Assembly (NCBI GenBank): GCA_963573305.1
Contig: OY754332.1
Coordinates: 51,993,559-52,057,558 of the forward strand
DNA length: 64,000 nt
From: Pyrrhosoma nymphula
Lineage: Eukaryota; Arthropoda; Insecta; Odonata; Coenagrionidae
Direction of reading: 5' to 3'
The notes beneath the pieces were generated by a model. It saw nothing but the letters and a program-made list of their open reading frames with translations. It ran no database searches and was not told the origin of the DNA. This document shows, one piece after another, positions 51,101 through 59,272 of this stretch. Numbering within the stretch: position 1 is the first letter of the stretch; every line of letters starts with the position of its first letter. Both the position numbers and the translations under genes were made by a program.

Positions 51101-51247
51101 AGAAAAACGAACTACTAGCAGCTGGCGAGAATATTCGGGCATGAGAAGAAAGGGACGAAATTTTTGGACTTGCCCGAGTATACTCGGGCGCGTCAGAATT
51201 TGCACGCCTTCAGTGCCCGAGTATACTCGGTTGCGTCAGGGAAGCGG
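48174..51247 (-). mobile_element. piggyBac-family DNA transposon (3.07 kb), decayed
   Basis: A perfect 14-bp inverted end pair CCGCTTCCCTGACG (48174-48187) and CGTCAGGGAAGCGG (51234-51247), flanked by TTAA at 48170-48173 and 51248-51251. A broken piggyBac-type transposase is on the minus strand (48.64-48.97 kb). Near the right end the palindrome CCCGAGTATACTCGG occurs twice (51.17-51.24 kb). The repeat X copy at 9.1 kb gives the uninterrupted target. Length and TTAA specificity fit an originally autonomous element. Confidence 0.9.
48600..49030 (-). pseudogene. piggyBac transposase remnant (PGBD4-like)
   Basis: Two overlapping minus-strand frames together cover a conserved block. One reads DVTIEKSLLSNKGRFGWRQF then MPMKRASFG, matching the family pattern DxxIDESL..KGR..WKQF.P.KR(A/S).FG. 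The other continues FFLCESRTGYVWSTTIYTGN, matching (M/F)FLCES.TGY(I/V)W...IYTG. The join is a frameshift, and the catalytic D of IDES is missing (IEKS). Further downstream residues of DNFYTSPDLADL type are recognisable in a third frame with more stops. Full-length family members have about 580 residues. Confidence 0.8.
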
Positions 51248-51251
51248 TTAA

Positions 51252-51350
51252 GGCCAATGTATACATATTGAAACAAAGAGCAATAAACATAAAAAAGTTA
51301 CCATAAATTTATTGATGAGGTCTTTAACTGCTACATAATCAGCTGTGTAG
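51252..51350. repeat. Dispersed repeat X, copy 2 (middle part)
   Basis: Follows the piggyBac and matches about 9172-9255 (ATATTGAAACAAAGAGC(A/G)ATAAA, then GTGTAG). Ends at AGCTGTGTAG, where a SINE is inserted. Confidence 0.65.
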
Positions 51351-51625
51351 ATTAATTTTGAGGATACCGGGACTAGCCACGGTATTTACCTTTACGTAGT
51401 CACCCCCAAATGCACATAAGTACGATATACCACAGAGGAAAAATAATTCGCATTGACAGGGATTCGAACCTGAATCCCTCGATTTCGCCGAGTGCTTTAC
51501 CCAGTTAAGCTACCAAGGCATCCTTATCTCGAGTGGATTTTTGGTGGCTTTATAGGAACAAGGTGTTCAGGACTGCTAGGTCAAGCAAATGATTTTCCTC
51601 TGTGGAATATCACACGGCTGTGTAG
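51351..51625 (-). repeat. tRNA-derived SINE inserted in repeat X
   Basis: Minus-strand SINE: A box in TAGCTTAACTGGGTAAAGCA, B box in GGTTCGAATCCCTG (nearly canonical). Flanking GCTGTGTAG at the end of 51350 and at about 51617-51625 looks like its target duplication, and the repeat X copy at 9.25 kb (TTGTGTAGACATC) lacks the insertion. It carries CACAGAGGAAAAATAATTCG on the tail side, like the 30.1-kb copy. Confidence 0.8.
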
Positions 51626-51890
51626 ATGTCTACAGTGTCCTTTGATGCAAATGCCAACTATATTGCATGTGGAGGCACTTATGTCACTGTTGTCTTCAAT
51701 GAGGGTATCATTGTCTTCCACACCAACCGTAACTTTGCCTACCACACCCATAGCTTTAACAGCTTGACAGTGCATGGCACTGGAGGAAAAGTGAAAGGTC
51801 AATGACGAGATGTGATGTACGCTTGCAGCATAAGATGTTGCCATGAAGTGGGAACACTTGGCAAAATGTTAGCCAAATCAAGGAAGACCA
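51626..51890. repeat. Dispersed repeat X, copy 2 (right part)
   Basis: Resumes ATGTCTACAG.G, matching 9256 onward, and continues through GACGAGA(G/T)(A/G)TGTGA(A/T)GTACGC-like blocks to about 51890. Confidence 0.6.
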
Positions 51891-52407
51891 AAATGCACCA
51901 CATGGTGATGTGATTTAACAAAGTACTACCAGAGTACAATGGTCTTAACAAACCCACATGCTCCAAAAGGGTTGACCGAAGAAATTTATCAGCAGTAAAT
52001 GGGATCATTAACTTCCAAAAATAGCCACTATCCTAGAGTTATTCATCATTGAATCCCAGAAACAAATGGGTGATAGAGAGTGCACCTTTAGCTCATTGCC
52101 AAAATGCAGTCTGGGTCGAAAGTAGAGATATGAGGACCTCTGACGGCAATACAAAATTGACCACACGAAAACATAGCTTCACTCTTAGCCCATAAGACCA
52201 GGGGCATTTTTGAACTATTTCCGAGTAAAAAGGGTGTCTTGTGGGCTGAGAAATGTGATAATTTGTTTGAGGCTCACTACTTGATTTTCATGATCCCTTG
52301 AACGCATCACTATCTCCATCCTGTGCAAATTAGGCATAAATCTGAATGCAACAGACTCATAGGAATGATGCATTCGTATATGAGTTCACTGTTGTAACGC
52401 ACTTTGT
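51891..52407. other. jwa intron 2, short stretch without recognised elements
   Basis: Nothing identifiable beyond fading similarity at its left edge. Confidence 0.4.
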
Positions 52408-52494
52408 AACTTCCACAGTTTATTTCAGAATGTAAAGCCGGTTTCGGCGGTTACACTTCATTCATTGTACATTCTGAAATAAACTGTGGAAGTT
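52408..52494. repeat. Palindromic element with CCGAAACCGGC core
   Basis: Perfect 27-bp inverted arms (52408-52434 and 52468-52494, containing CCACAGTTTATTTCAGAATG) around 33 nt. On the minus strand the centre reads AACCGCCGAAACCGGC, a GAAACCGG block like those of the hammerhead motifs, but the CTGANGA element is not intact (ATGAATGA) and the stem III palindrome is followed by C rather than U. Probably another decayed terminal repeat of the same general type. Confidence 0.5.
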
Positions 52495-53147
52495 TCAAAT
52501 TTCGTTTCACTACCAATTGGTAATGTCCACTTATTAATTTTATTGCATGTACTACACTTTTCGATGCAAGGCACAATAAAATGACTGAGTGGAAATTACC
52601 ATGTTTTATGCACTTTATCATGATGTTCCACCATATCTCGCCTGACATTGTTGAATATACGGAAAAAGTTCCCTAAAACGCTTCCTGACACGCTGAAACT
52701 CTAGAAATATGCACGAATGACTTACAGCTTGTGTCAAAACACAAATCGATTCAGCCATCTTACGACAGAGCGTTCATTTGCCAAACCACTAAATAATATT
52801 AGTTTTCCCACTTCAGGAATTTTATATCAAGTAGCTAAATTTGGATTTTAAGAGTCAAATGAATATTTGTCAACAGAAGTAGAGGTGATTCAGGCCAATA
52901 TATTCAGCAATTTAGAAATACTCACTAACTTCTCGTATCTCTCGTATCATAAAACAAACTTTCACCTTTAGGTAATAAGGGCGTAAATTTACTAGAAATT
53001 TGGCTTCCAGATCCAGAAACATTCAAAATCCCGTGTTTTATACTCTCCTACAGTTAAAAGCTCTATCTTTGCCCAATACAAAGTGCAAAAAAAGTTTCAC
53101 ATGGTTCCCTTAACTAGCATATAACAGACAAAATAATAACAATCTAC

Positions 53148-53365
53148 CTGCAAATGGTAGTAGAATTCCAAAAAGGAAGACAACTACTGATCCAAGCATG
53201 TAGACAATGAAGTATCCACCCAAAATTATGAGCAGCAAACTAATGAAAGGATGGTCTTTCTTGAATCTAGTGGCAGTTCTCTTTGTGTTGGTGAAGTAGT
53301 AGAACAACCCAAAGGCCACACCAATGGCCAACATTCCGGACAGCATTTTAACAGGATGAATGATC
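53148..53365 (-). CDS. ARL6IP5 (jwa): PRA1 family protein 3 (ARL6IP5/JWA), coding exon 2
   Basis: The middle coding exon covers most of the PRA1 transmembrane core. It opens after a pyrimidine-rich acceptor ending ACACAG (minus strand) with a sequence reading GIIHPVKMLSGM, the counterpart of FLSPFNMILGG in vertebrates. A hydrophobic pair of segments follows, then a polar cytosolic loop (NTKRTATRFKKDHP), then a second hydrophobic pair (FISLLLIILGGYFIVYMLG and SVVVFLFGILLPFA). This two-hairpin arrangement with a central basic loop is the standard PRA1 fold. The exon ends in phase 1 at 53148 before donor GTAGAT. The reading frame runs on past the donor for a few codons, but those residues are not family-like, which supports splicing here. 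Confidence 0.93.
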
Positions 53366-53480
53366 CTGTGTAATAAAGACCAATATCATTTGAGAATGAA
53401 AATAATAATTGGAAAGAGCAGGTAAATTACATGCAATGTCATATTCACTCCCATGATGGCATTAGCAAAACATATAAAAC

Positions 53481-53681
53481 AAGAATTTATATAATATCAA
53501 TGGAGGAAGGCGATACTTTGTGCAATTTAGTTGCACTGAACATGTTAAATGAAAGACTTTGTACTATTCCACGATATGATGTATATTTTATTCCCAATCG
53601 ATTTCATTGGGAATAAAATATACATCATATCGTGGAATAGTACAAAGTCTTTCAGTTAACATGTTCAAGAATTTATATAAT
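53481..53681. repeat. Long hairpin (60-bp arms) between 15-bp direct repeats
   Basis: Arms about 53537-53596 and 53608-53667 are reverse complements with only one or two mismatches near the base, around an 11-nt loop (ATCGATTTCAT). The whole is flanked by identical AAGAATTTATATAAT at 53481-53495 and 53667-53681. It lies in jwa intron 1, about 120 bp upstream of exon 2 in transcript terms. The direct repeats suggest a retrotransposition or template-switch event. Confidence 0.8.
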
Positions 53682-54394
53682 GGAAAAGGAGCCTTGTAAA
53701 AGACAATATGTTATCTCCCTATACCTTAACACTGCATAAACCAATTTTTTCAAACAAGGAATATTACTTCTTGGAAAAATATTTCTATTTTGTCTACAAT
53801 CCTCATCTTGTTAGAAACACACTACAATGTTTGATTCCCACACTAATGAAGGTTCACATTTTGAAGTATTTTCAGATTCTTAGGCTTTTCTACACATGAA
53901 CAACAAAGGAGATGCAAGCCAAAATGAATCTTAAGCCACTGAAAGCTAGGTTTTCCATGAAAGTGAAATATGCATCTATTCAGAAACGATACCTTCTGGA
54001 GGGCACAATGTAAAAGGAAATTCTAGCTATTCTATGTGATTCCATGAACCGCCAGGCCACTGGCGTCTTTAGGTTCATTTCTCCAGGAGAATGACAACTG
54101 CCGTGATTGTCATCATTTCTCCATTTTCCTTCTTATTTAAACCCAACTCAATTCTTTTAGCAACAGAAGGATTACAGAGAGAGAGCTCGTAATAATAAAA
54201 AAACTTTACAGGACAGATCAACATGTGGTAAAATACTTTAATTTAATGCTCTCCAATTAACTAATGCATTGTTCACATTTTATCTAAACGTTTTCCCTCT
54301 ATTGCCATATAAAATCCACAGCTTCATGCTCTACTTTGTAGAAACTTTTAATATTCATTACAATAAAGTTTTGCACTTTTCTACACTTTTTATT

Positions 54395-54455
54395 TTTTAA
54401 ACACACTACGCGTTTCACCAATTTTATGGCATCGTCAGGTGTAGTAGTTTGTTTA
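54395..54455 (-). ncRNA. Hammerhead-type ribozyme motif in jwa intron 1
   Basis: On the minus strand: CTGACGA (54438-54432; position 7 is tolerant of C), one extra U, stem II GCCA/TGGT, GAAA (54416-54413), palindromic stem III ACGCGT (54413-54408) and A17 (54407), a GTA cleavage triplet. Stem I pairs well: ACAC (54442-54439) with GTGT (54406-54403), a TACU bulge, then AAAC (54450-54447) with GTTT (54402-54399). All invariant core bases are present. It reads in the same direction as jwa, so it would be in the pre-mRNA. No adjacent retroelement coding sequence was recognised. Confidence 0.72.
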
Positions 54456-55685
54456 CAGATGATATTGTTGTCGTTGTTAGACAAAAAACATTAAATTTGA
54501 TTTTAAAGAAATGTTTATATTAAAAAAAATAAAAAAAAAGGAAATGAAACAAAAATGAAAAGGAGGGTAAAAAAATATTAACATGAAAATGATAACTACA
54601 AAAACTTACATACAATGCTAGGCAAAAACAATGAAATCAAGGGGCGGTGGTATGAGAAAGGTCAACGTTTTTAACTAAAGTTTTACAGAAAGTAGTGGGG
54701 AGGTATGTGAAAAAGCTACTCATTGCATAGATTTGGAGAATGCCTGATAATTTCAATTTGTTCTAATGCATCCATTTTTAAACCCTTGGGAAGGAAATGT
54801 AAAATTTCAGGAGCAAAGTCACTGACATGATTGCACTCTATAAGGTGCTGAGCATTTAGAGAGACAATCTCTTGTCATATATTTATGCAATTATGTGAAC
54901 AAAGAAAAATATAATTCTTAAAAATGTAGAACATAAAATCCCACTCATTAATGCTCCCATCAAATAAATACTGCATAAGAAGAATATACATTGCATTTCA
55001 TATCTAATAATTCATCTAATTATAGAGTGACAGACCATATGTCTCAAGAGAGACATAATGGACGAATTATGAGTTCTTTCTAAACTTCCAAAAAGCAAGG
55101 TATTTATGGGGTGACAAGGGATTACATGCAGATACTACAGAAAGAGGAAACTCGGCACATCACATTTGAAAGGAAATTACCATTTGCCCATTTTCAAAAA
55201 GTGAAAACAAATCAAAACTAGGTAAGAGAATTGTTATCCAACGAATAATTCACACAATACTTGAGGAATTACAGTTCACCGAACGCCAGGAGAAGCTTGT
55301 ATACAGTAGGAACGGATGTTAAAAAAACAAAATTTCCATTTAACGGAGATATTTCTCAATTATCGCACAAACTCGGATTGCACGAAAGTTTTCCTCATTA
55401 TTATCGACGTACACTATATTGTCTTTCAGCTAACCTGTTATCCCATACTTGTCATGCTATTTATAAAAACGAGCAAGCATAGACTACTTAATTCAGCTGT
55501 GGAATAATAAGCTTCAAAAGGCTCAAAATCATATATTTTCAACCCACATTAAAGACACAGACTTAACACAGGCATGGACATTTTTATCGATGACTACATA
55601 GCCGATGAGTCATCAAATGATGGTCATAATACATGAGATTAAGATTACATATAACATAGGAAACTTTTATTAAAATATGCCTTAC
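54456..55685. other. jwa intron 1, stretch without recognised elements
   Basis: AT-rich, with short chance frames only. Confidence 0.4.
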
Positions 55686-55861
55686 CCAACCACGAGGAAG
55701 ATAACGACTGACATTAAAAAATAGTTTGTCTGATAATACAAGAGGTTGTTTACAACCCTGTTTCCCCATTTTTCCATATCTTTCACATTAGGAATTTGAA
55801 ATCTTGCCGAATCCAGCATGAAGTCGTGAAGACTCCTCAAAGGTGAAATTTCTACTTCCAT
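55686..55861 (-). CDS. ARL6IP5 (jwa): PRA1 family protein 3 (ARL6IP5/JWA), coding exon 1
   Basis: This exon encodes the N-terminus of a small four-helix membrane protein of the PRA1 family. Family members sit in ER and Golgi membranes; vertebrate ARL6IP5 binds ARL6IP1 and the glutamate transporter EAAC1. The chosen start is the Met of MEVEISPLRSLHDF, matching the family's short N-terminus (MDVNIAPLR in vertebrates). A more upstream in-frame Met at 55924 would add 21 residues with no family counterpart. The hallmark NRVVNNLLYYQTNY follows, then the first hydrophobic segment (FLMSVVIFLVVG). The exon ends in phase 2 at 55686, followed by the donor GTAAGG on the minus strand. GC content rises upstream (about 55.98-56.06 kb), where a promoter would be expected, but no core promoter element was identified. 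Confidence 0.92.
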
Positions 55862-57198
55862 GTCCGTAACGTGAATAAAACAGGTAGTTTTATCTTCTTC
55901 ACAATCAAAATTTATGTGGACCAAGTTGGTAAGTTAGAATTCCTCCACAACATCAGAATATGCATCGGGTGTTGGCAGTCATTTGTTTTGTGTAAAAGTT
56001 CTTCTTGCGGCCGACGGAGTCGTAACGATTTTGTTGGCCCTGTGATGCAGTGATGCCTGAGATCGAAGGGTGTAGGGCCATTTAGACGATTTACACTGTG
56101 GCCATGGCTTTAGCGAGGTTCTTACAGTAAGATACTTTAAAAACCTTGGGACTTTAGGAGGCCCATGTGTTGGTTGCCTTGTGGTTGAGACATGGCCCCT
56201 TTAATATTATAGTATTAAAAGGGGCTATGGTTGAGATATCTAGTACAGAGGAGGAGGGCCGGCAGGAATCTACCTCAACCTAGGCACCGTCATAACTATA
56301 ATAGCTTAAACAGACGGTTTAGTTTGTGACTTAGGACCCCCCTGCCACACACCCCTGAGGTGGCTTGCAGGGTATTATGTAGATGTAGGAGCAACCCCGC
56401 GACGCCTTTGGCAAGGAAAGCCTTGCTTTGGCCTGGATTACTGATGAAGCCTGCGATATAATTAAAGTTTAGCTGATGAAAACGAAGATCCATTATATTT
56501 AACAAGCGTATAAAAACGAAGAGCCGAAGAAATTCCATTACGTGTGCTGTCTGGGGTAGTTTCCTACACTATCCAGACAGCACATATATGTGAATACCTC
56601 ATGGGGTTCTGGCCTGATTCCTTTAAAACTACCGTAGTTTAGTCTCCAAAATAGTATTTACGGGAGTCTTCAGCGAATGAGATAAATATTCAATTTAGAT
56701 GTTCTATATTTGAACAATTATATTGATTGCCCTTGACGTGATTAGAGCATGATTCCATGTAGCTATAGCTACAATAGTGCATTGAAACGAAAACAGTATT
56801 GGAAGGAGAAATAAATGGGAAGAATAATAGAAGAAGACCAAGGATGGAATATATTAAGCAAATCATGTAAAACCTAAAAGTAAATAATTATGTAGGGATG
56901 AAATGGATGGCAGGGCGGAGAGGAATGGGGAGCTGCTGCAGACCAATCTTCGGATTGATGACTAATGATGATGAGCAAGTTTATTTAATGATAAATAAAA
57001 GGCCCAACTAATTGATTCAAAAGGTGAATAGTCTATTTCAAAATTAATTATTTCAAAGTCCTGTGCGTCAGAGATATGCATTGAAAAAAAAGGAAATAGC
57101 TATATCATAGAAGCAAGTTATAGGGAATTCACAAACAAACCAAATGCAATTTTATTTGCTCAGTTACCGCAAATTTCGATATAAAAAATTAAGCCTAC
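55862..57198. other. Region upstream of jwa
   Basis: Probably contains the jwa 5' untranslated sequence and promoter near 55.9-56.1 kb (GC-richer, GCGGCCGACGGAGTCG). At about 56795-56960 the plus strand encodes a decayed MEYIKQIM...YVGMK-type block, then AGGAATGGGGAGCTGCTGCA and GATGACTAATGATGATGA, resembling the 3' terminus of a non-LTR retrotransposon. The remainder is unremarkable. Confidence 0.4.
56795..56960 (+). repeat. Possible non-LTR retrotransposon 3' end
   Basis: One frame reads RRPRMEYIKQIM then, after a stop, NNYVGMKWMAGRRGM; a one-base shift gives GEEWGAAADQSSD. This resembles the extreme C-terminus of insect LINE polyproteins (MEYIKQ....Y..MK.LA..R..WR...NQ). It ends with a TGATGACTAATGATGATGA tail. 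Assigned by resemblance only; no RT domain is present. Confidence 0.4.
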
Positions 57199-57249
57199 CA
57201 CTTCCAAATGCAACCATGACATTTCTTCTGCACTTGGTAAACGCGCCAT
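57199..57249 (-). CDS. Possible first exon of an unidentified gene
   Basis: On the minus strand a well-placed start (CACAAAATGGCGCG) opens MARLPSAEEMSWLHLE and is followed by a donor-like GGAAGTG/GTAGGC. The context (Kozak-like start, GC-richer DNA, donor) is exon-like, but no homologue is recognised and no downstream exon could be linked. It lies 1.3 kb upstream of the jwa start on the same strand. Confidence 0.2.
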
Positions 57250-57920
57250 TTTGTGGTGATGCGGATTCCGTTTCTCCACTGACTCATTGTTCAGCGGTCT
57301 CAGCTGTCTTGCAGTGACAGAATCAAATCTTGAAACCAAACGTTTCACGAAAAGTTGGAGGTAAATAAAAGCTAAGACAGTAAATGTCGTGATGTGGTAA
57401 TTTTCCTTAGCAATTTTGCATGTGTAATAATTATGTTATTTTATTTATTTCTTTGGCTGATGATTCATACCCTTTGTTCTAATTTAAATATGTAACGTGA
57501 CTTTTCATGGAGGTAACTTTATCTCAGTGGGCACTGGGGGCTACTATAATAATAATTCATTGGCCCTTTTGGTCTAATTACACGGAGCAAGTTAAGACAA
57601 TGAGGATGGTATACATTAGTTGTGGTTTCATATATAGCTAAACACGGCAAAGTTCAATTACACCATTGCAAGCCGTACTCCTAGATTAAATAGGAATTAA
57701 TGCAAATAAATGATTAAATTTAAAATATCGTTTAGCACACCTAGCGCCTTAGTTGGACAAAATTCACATTTTTGTGTGATAACATAGCATGTGGTATTTA
57801 ATGTATGTACGTATTACTTGAGGGGGGGAGAGGGTCTGTTCAACAGATATTTTTGAAAGCGTTTTAAACTTGTTATTGTTTGTTAAGCCCTTAAATTGAG
57901 TAAGTAGTTCATTGTAAAGT

Positions 57921-58033
57921 TGTTTTACAGTTAATTTTTAAAATTAAGATCGTTGACTGATTACTCAAAAGCCCATAAAATATTAAAAGTTGCCAAAGCA
58001 CCGCTGATTCTGGTGCTTCAACTGTTCTCAACA
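57921..58033 (-). repeat. 3' LTR of the copia element
   Basis: 113 bp on the minus strand, TGTTGAGAACAGTTGAAGCA to CTGTAAAACA, so it has the usual TG...CA ends. The divergence from the 5' LTR indicates an old insertion. Confidence 0.88.
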
Positions 58034-58044
58034 CCCTCCGTCAG
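58034..58044 (-). promoter_or_regulatory. Polypurine tract of the copia element
   Basis: GACGGAGGG on the minus strand, immediately before the TG of the 3' LTR. It overlaps the pol stop codon (TGA, 58043-58041), a compact arrangement. Confidence 0.7.
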
Positions 58045-58824
58045 TTGAAGCTCCTCAGGAATTTTTTAGGCCCAAACCATCTGTGGATAGAAGTTTTCTT
58101 TAATGGCTTGGTCAGGATGTCTGCAATCTGGTTCTCTGACTTGATGTACTTCACCTGACGATTCCATCATTGATCTTCTCTCTGATGAAATGGTATCTTA
58201 TTTGGACATATATCATCCTCCTGTGGCTAGCTGGATTTTTCGCTACTAATATTGCTGCTTGGTTGTCCTCCATGAGGGAAATTGGTTCTCTGAATGACAC
58301 ATGTAGGTTCTCTGAACTGCTTCAACCAGCATGCTTCACTTGTTGCAAGACTAAGACCAATTTTTTCGGCTGCAGTAGATGATAAGCCAATGGTATTCTG
58401 CTTTTATTTAGGCCCATATGACGGTCGATCCAAATTCCTTGAAGACATCCCACAGTTGACTTTCTGTCAATGATATCAGCCACCTAATCTGCATCAATGT
58501 ATCCAATTAATTTCTCTTCTTTGCTTCTTTTGAACTCAACACCTGAGTCCAATGTTTATGTATCTAATGACACTATTCAGGGACACCCACAGGTTTTCAC
58601 CTCCCTGGGAATGGAAACGGCTCAAGTAACTTACAGCAAATCCTAAATCTGGTCATGATCCAATTACTGCATACATTAGGATTTTTATTAATTCTTTACA
58701 TTGCTTTTTTAGGTGTTCATTGTCGGATTTATCGTCAATCTGAGATGAACCCATTGGGAGTAGCTACTCGTTTGCACTCCTCCATGTGATAGCTTTTAAA
58801 AACTCCCCTAAGATACTCTGATTG
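58041..58824 (-). pseudogene. copia reverse transcriptase C-terminus and RNase H
   Basis: Resumes after the insertion at QSEYLRGVFKSYHM (58824 downward), then a SYLSRFHSQ region and the RNase H tail: NQAAILVAKNPASHRR, YHFIREKINDG, NQIADILTKPLKKT, ending FLRSFN and stop at 58041-58043. ADILTKPL is the copia signature near the pol C-terminus. Several stops and shifts are present upstream (58.40-58.75 kb). Confidence 0.85.
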
Positions 58825-58865
58825 ATGTTAGTGGATTTTCAGGTTTCTGACTGGGTGTCTCTCTC

Positions 58866-58937
58866 CATTCCTGTCAATGTTTTGGAGAATGAGTCGCTTT
58901 CCATCCTCAGGGCTGATGTTGAGACTTGAAAATGGGC
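58866..58937 (-). ncRNA. Mutated hammerhead-type motif, left arm of the 436-bp insert
   Basis: On the minus strand CTGAGGA (58920-58914) is kept, but the GAAA block reads AAAA (58883-58880; G12 changed) and the stem III and cleavage segment ACGTC reads ACATT. These changes should abolish cleavage. It is the inverted partner of the intact motif at 59.15 kb. Confidence 0.65.
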
Positions 58938-59124
58938 ATGTACATATACCCAGGAGAATCCATCAAGATCTGGCTTGCGGAGACCTTCAACAGAGACACG
59001 GGCTACACTCTGAGCAAGGCCTGGAATCCTGCACTGACAAAACCTCGTGAAGCCATAAAAAGGCAGGATTCCTGCAACCAATCGCAAGACAACTGACCCT
59101 GGGTATATATGTACATGCCTGTTT

Positions 59125-59196
59125 TCATTTCTCGACATCAGCCCTGAGGATGGAGAGCGACTTATTATCCGAAACGTCGGCAGGAATGGAGAAAGA
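59125..59196 (+). ncRNA. Hammerhead-type ribozyme motif, right arm of the 436-bp insert
   Basis: CTGAGGA (59144-59150), one extra T, GGA/TCC closing pairs of stem II, GAAA (59171-59174), palindromic stem III ACGT (59074-type motif at 59174-59177) and C17 (59178), a GTC triplet. Stem I is good: GCC (59141-59143) with GGC (59179-59181), an internal loop, then TTTCTC (59128-59133) with GAGAAA (59189-59194). Core bases are intact; stem II is short with a long loop. Confidence 0.7.
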
Positions 59197-59272
59197 GACC
59201 CGGTCGGAAACCTGAAACTCCACTTACATCATCAACCGCCAGGAAAGCCTTAGATCTTTCATACTCTGATTG

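Larger units (their letters stand above)
36780..55861 (-). other. ARL6IP5 (jwa): jwa/ARL6IP5 (PRAF3) gene locus, three coding exons
   Basis: The coding parts of a PRA1-family gene join cleanly across two canonical GT-AG introns: exon 1 (55686-55861), exon 2 (53148-53365) and exon 3 (36780-36922), all on the minus strand. Their lengths of 176, 218 and 143 nt sum to 537 nt, that is 178 codons plus stop, close to the human protein of 188 residues. Phases match at both junctions (phase 2, then phase 1). Intron 1 is 2320 bp. Intron 2 is 16225 bp and is packed with transposons (pogo relic with tandem array, piggyBac, SINEs). This is the only host gene recognised in the window. Untranslated exon limits and promoter are not resolved. 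Confidence 0.9.
58825..59260. mobile_element. 436-bp hammerhead-bearing fold-back inserted in copia pol
   Basis: Flanked by the 12-bp direct repeats ATACTCTGATTG at 58813-58824 and 59261-59272. Removing the insert and one repeat rejoins the copia frame (QSEY then LRGVF), which proves the insertion limits. Inverted arms about 58825-58953 and 59095-59236 share (reading inward) AGTGGA.TTTCAGGTTTC, CATTCCTG and GGGCTGATGT(T/C)GAGA, and each carries a hammerhead-like motif reading outward. The 140-bp centre has no coding similarity. The long, retroposon-like target duplication fits a Penelope-type or other target-primed non-autonomous element. Confidence 0.85.

Noticed and set aside
51430..51530. 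Possible tRNA gene with near-canonical B box GGTTCGAATCC
   Set aside because: Same SINE family; embedded in a 275-bp insert with a target duplication and no cloverleaf.
58170..58382. Plus-strand frame with hydrophobic residues
   Set aside because: Complement of the copia RNase H region.
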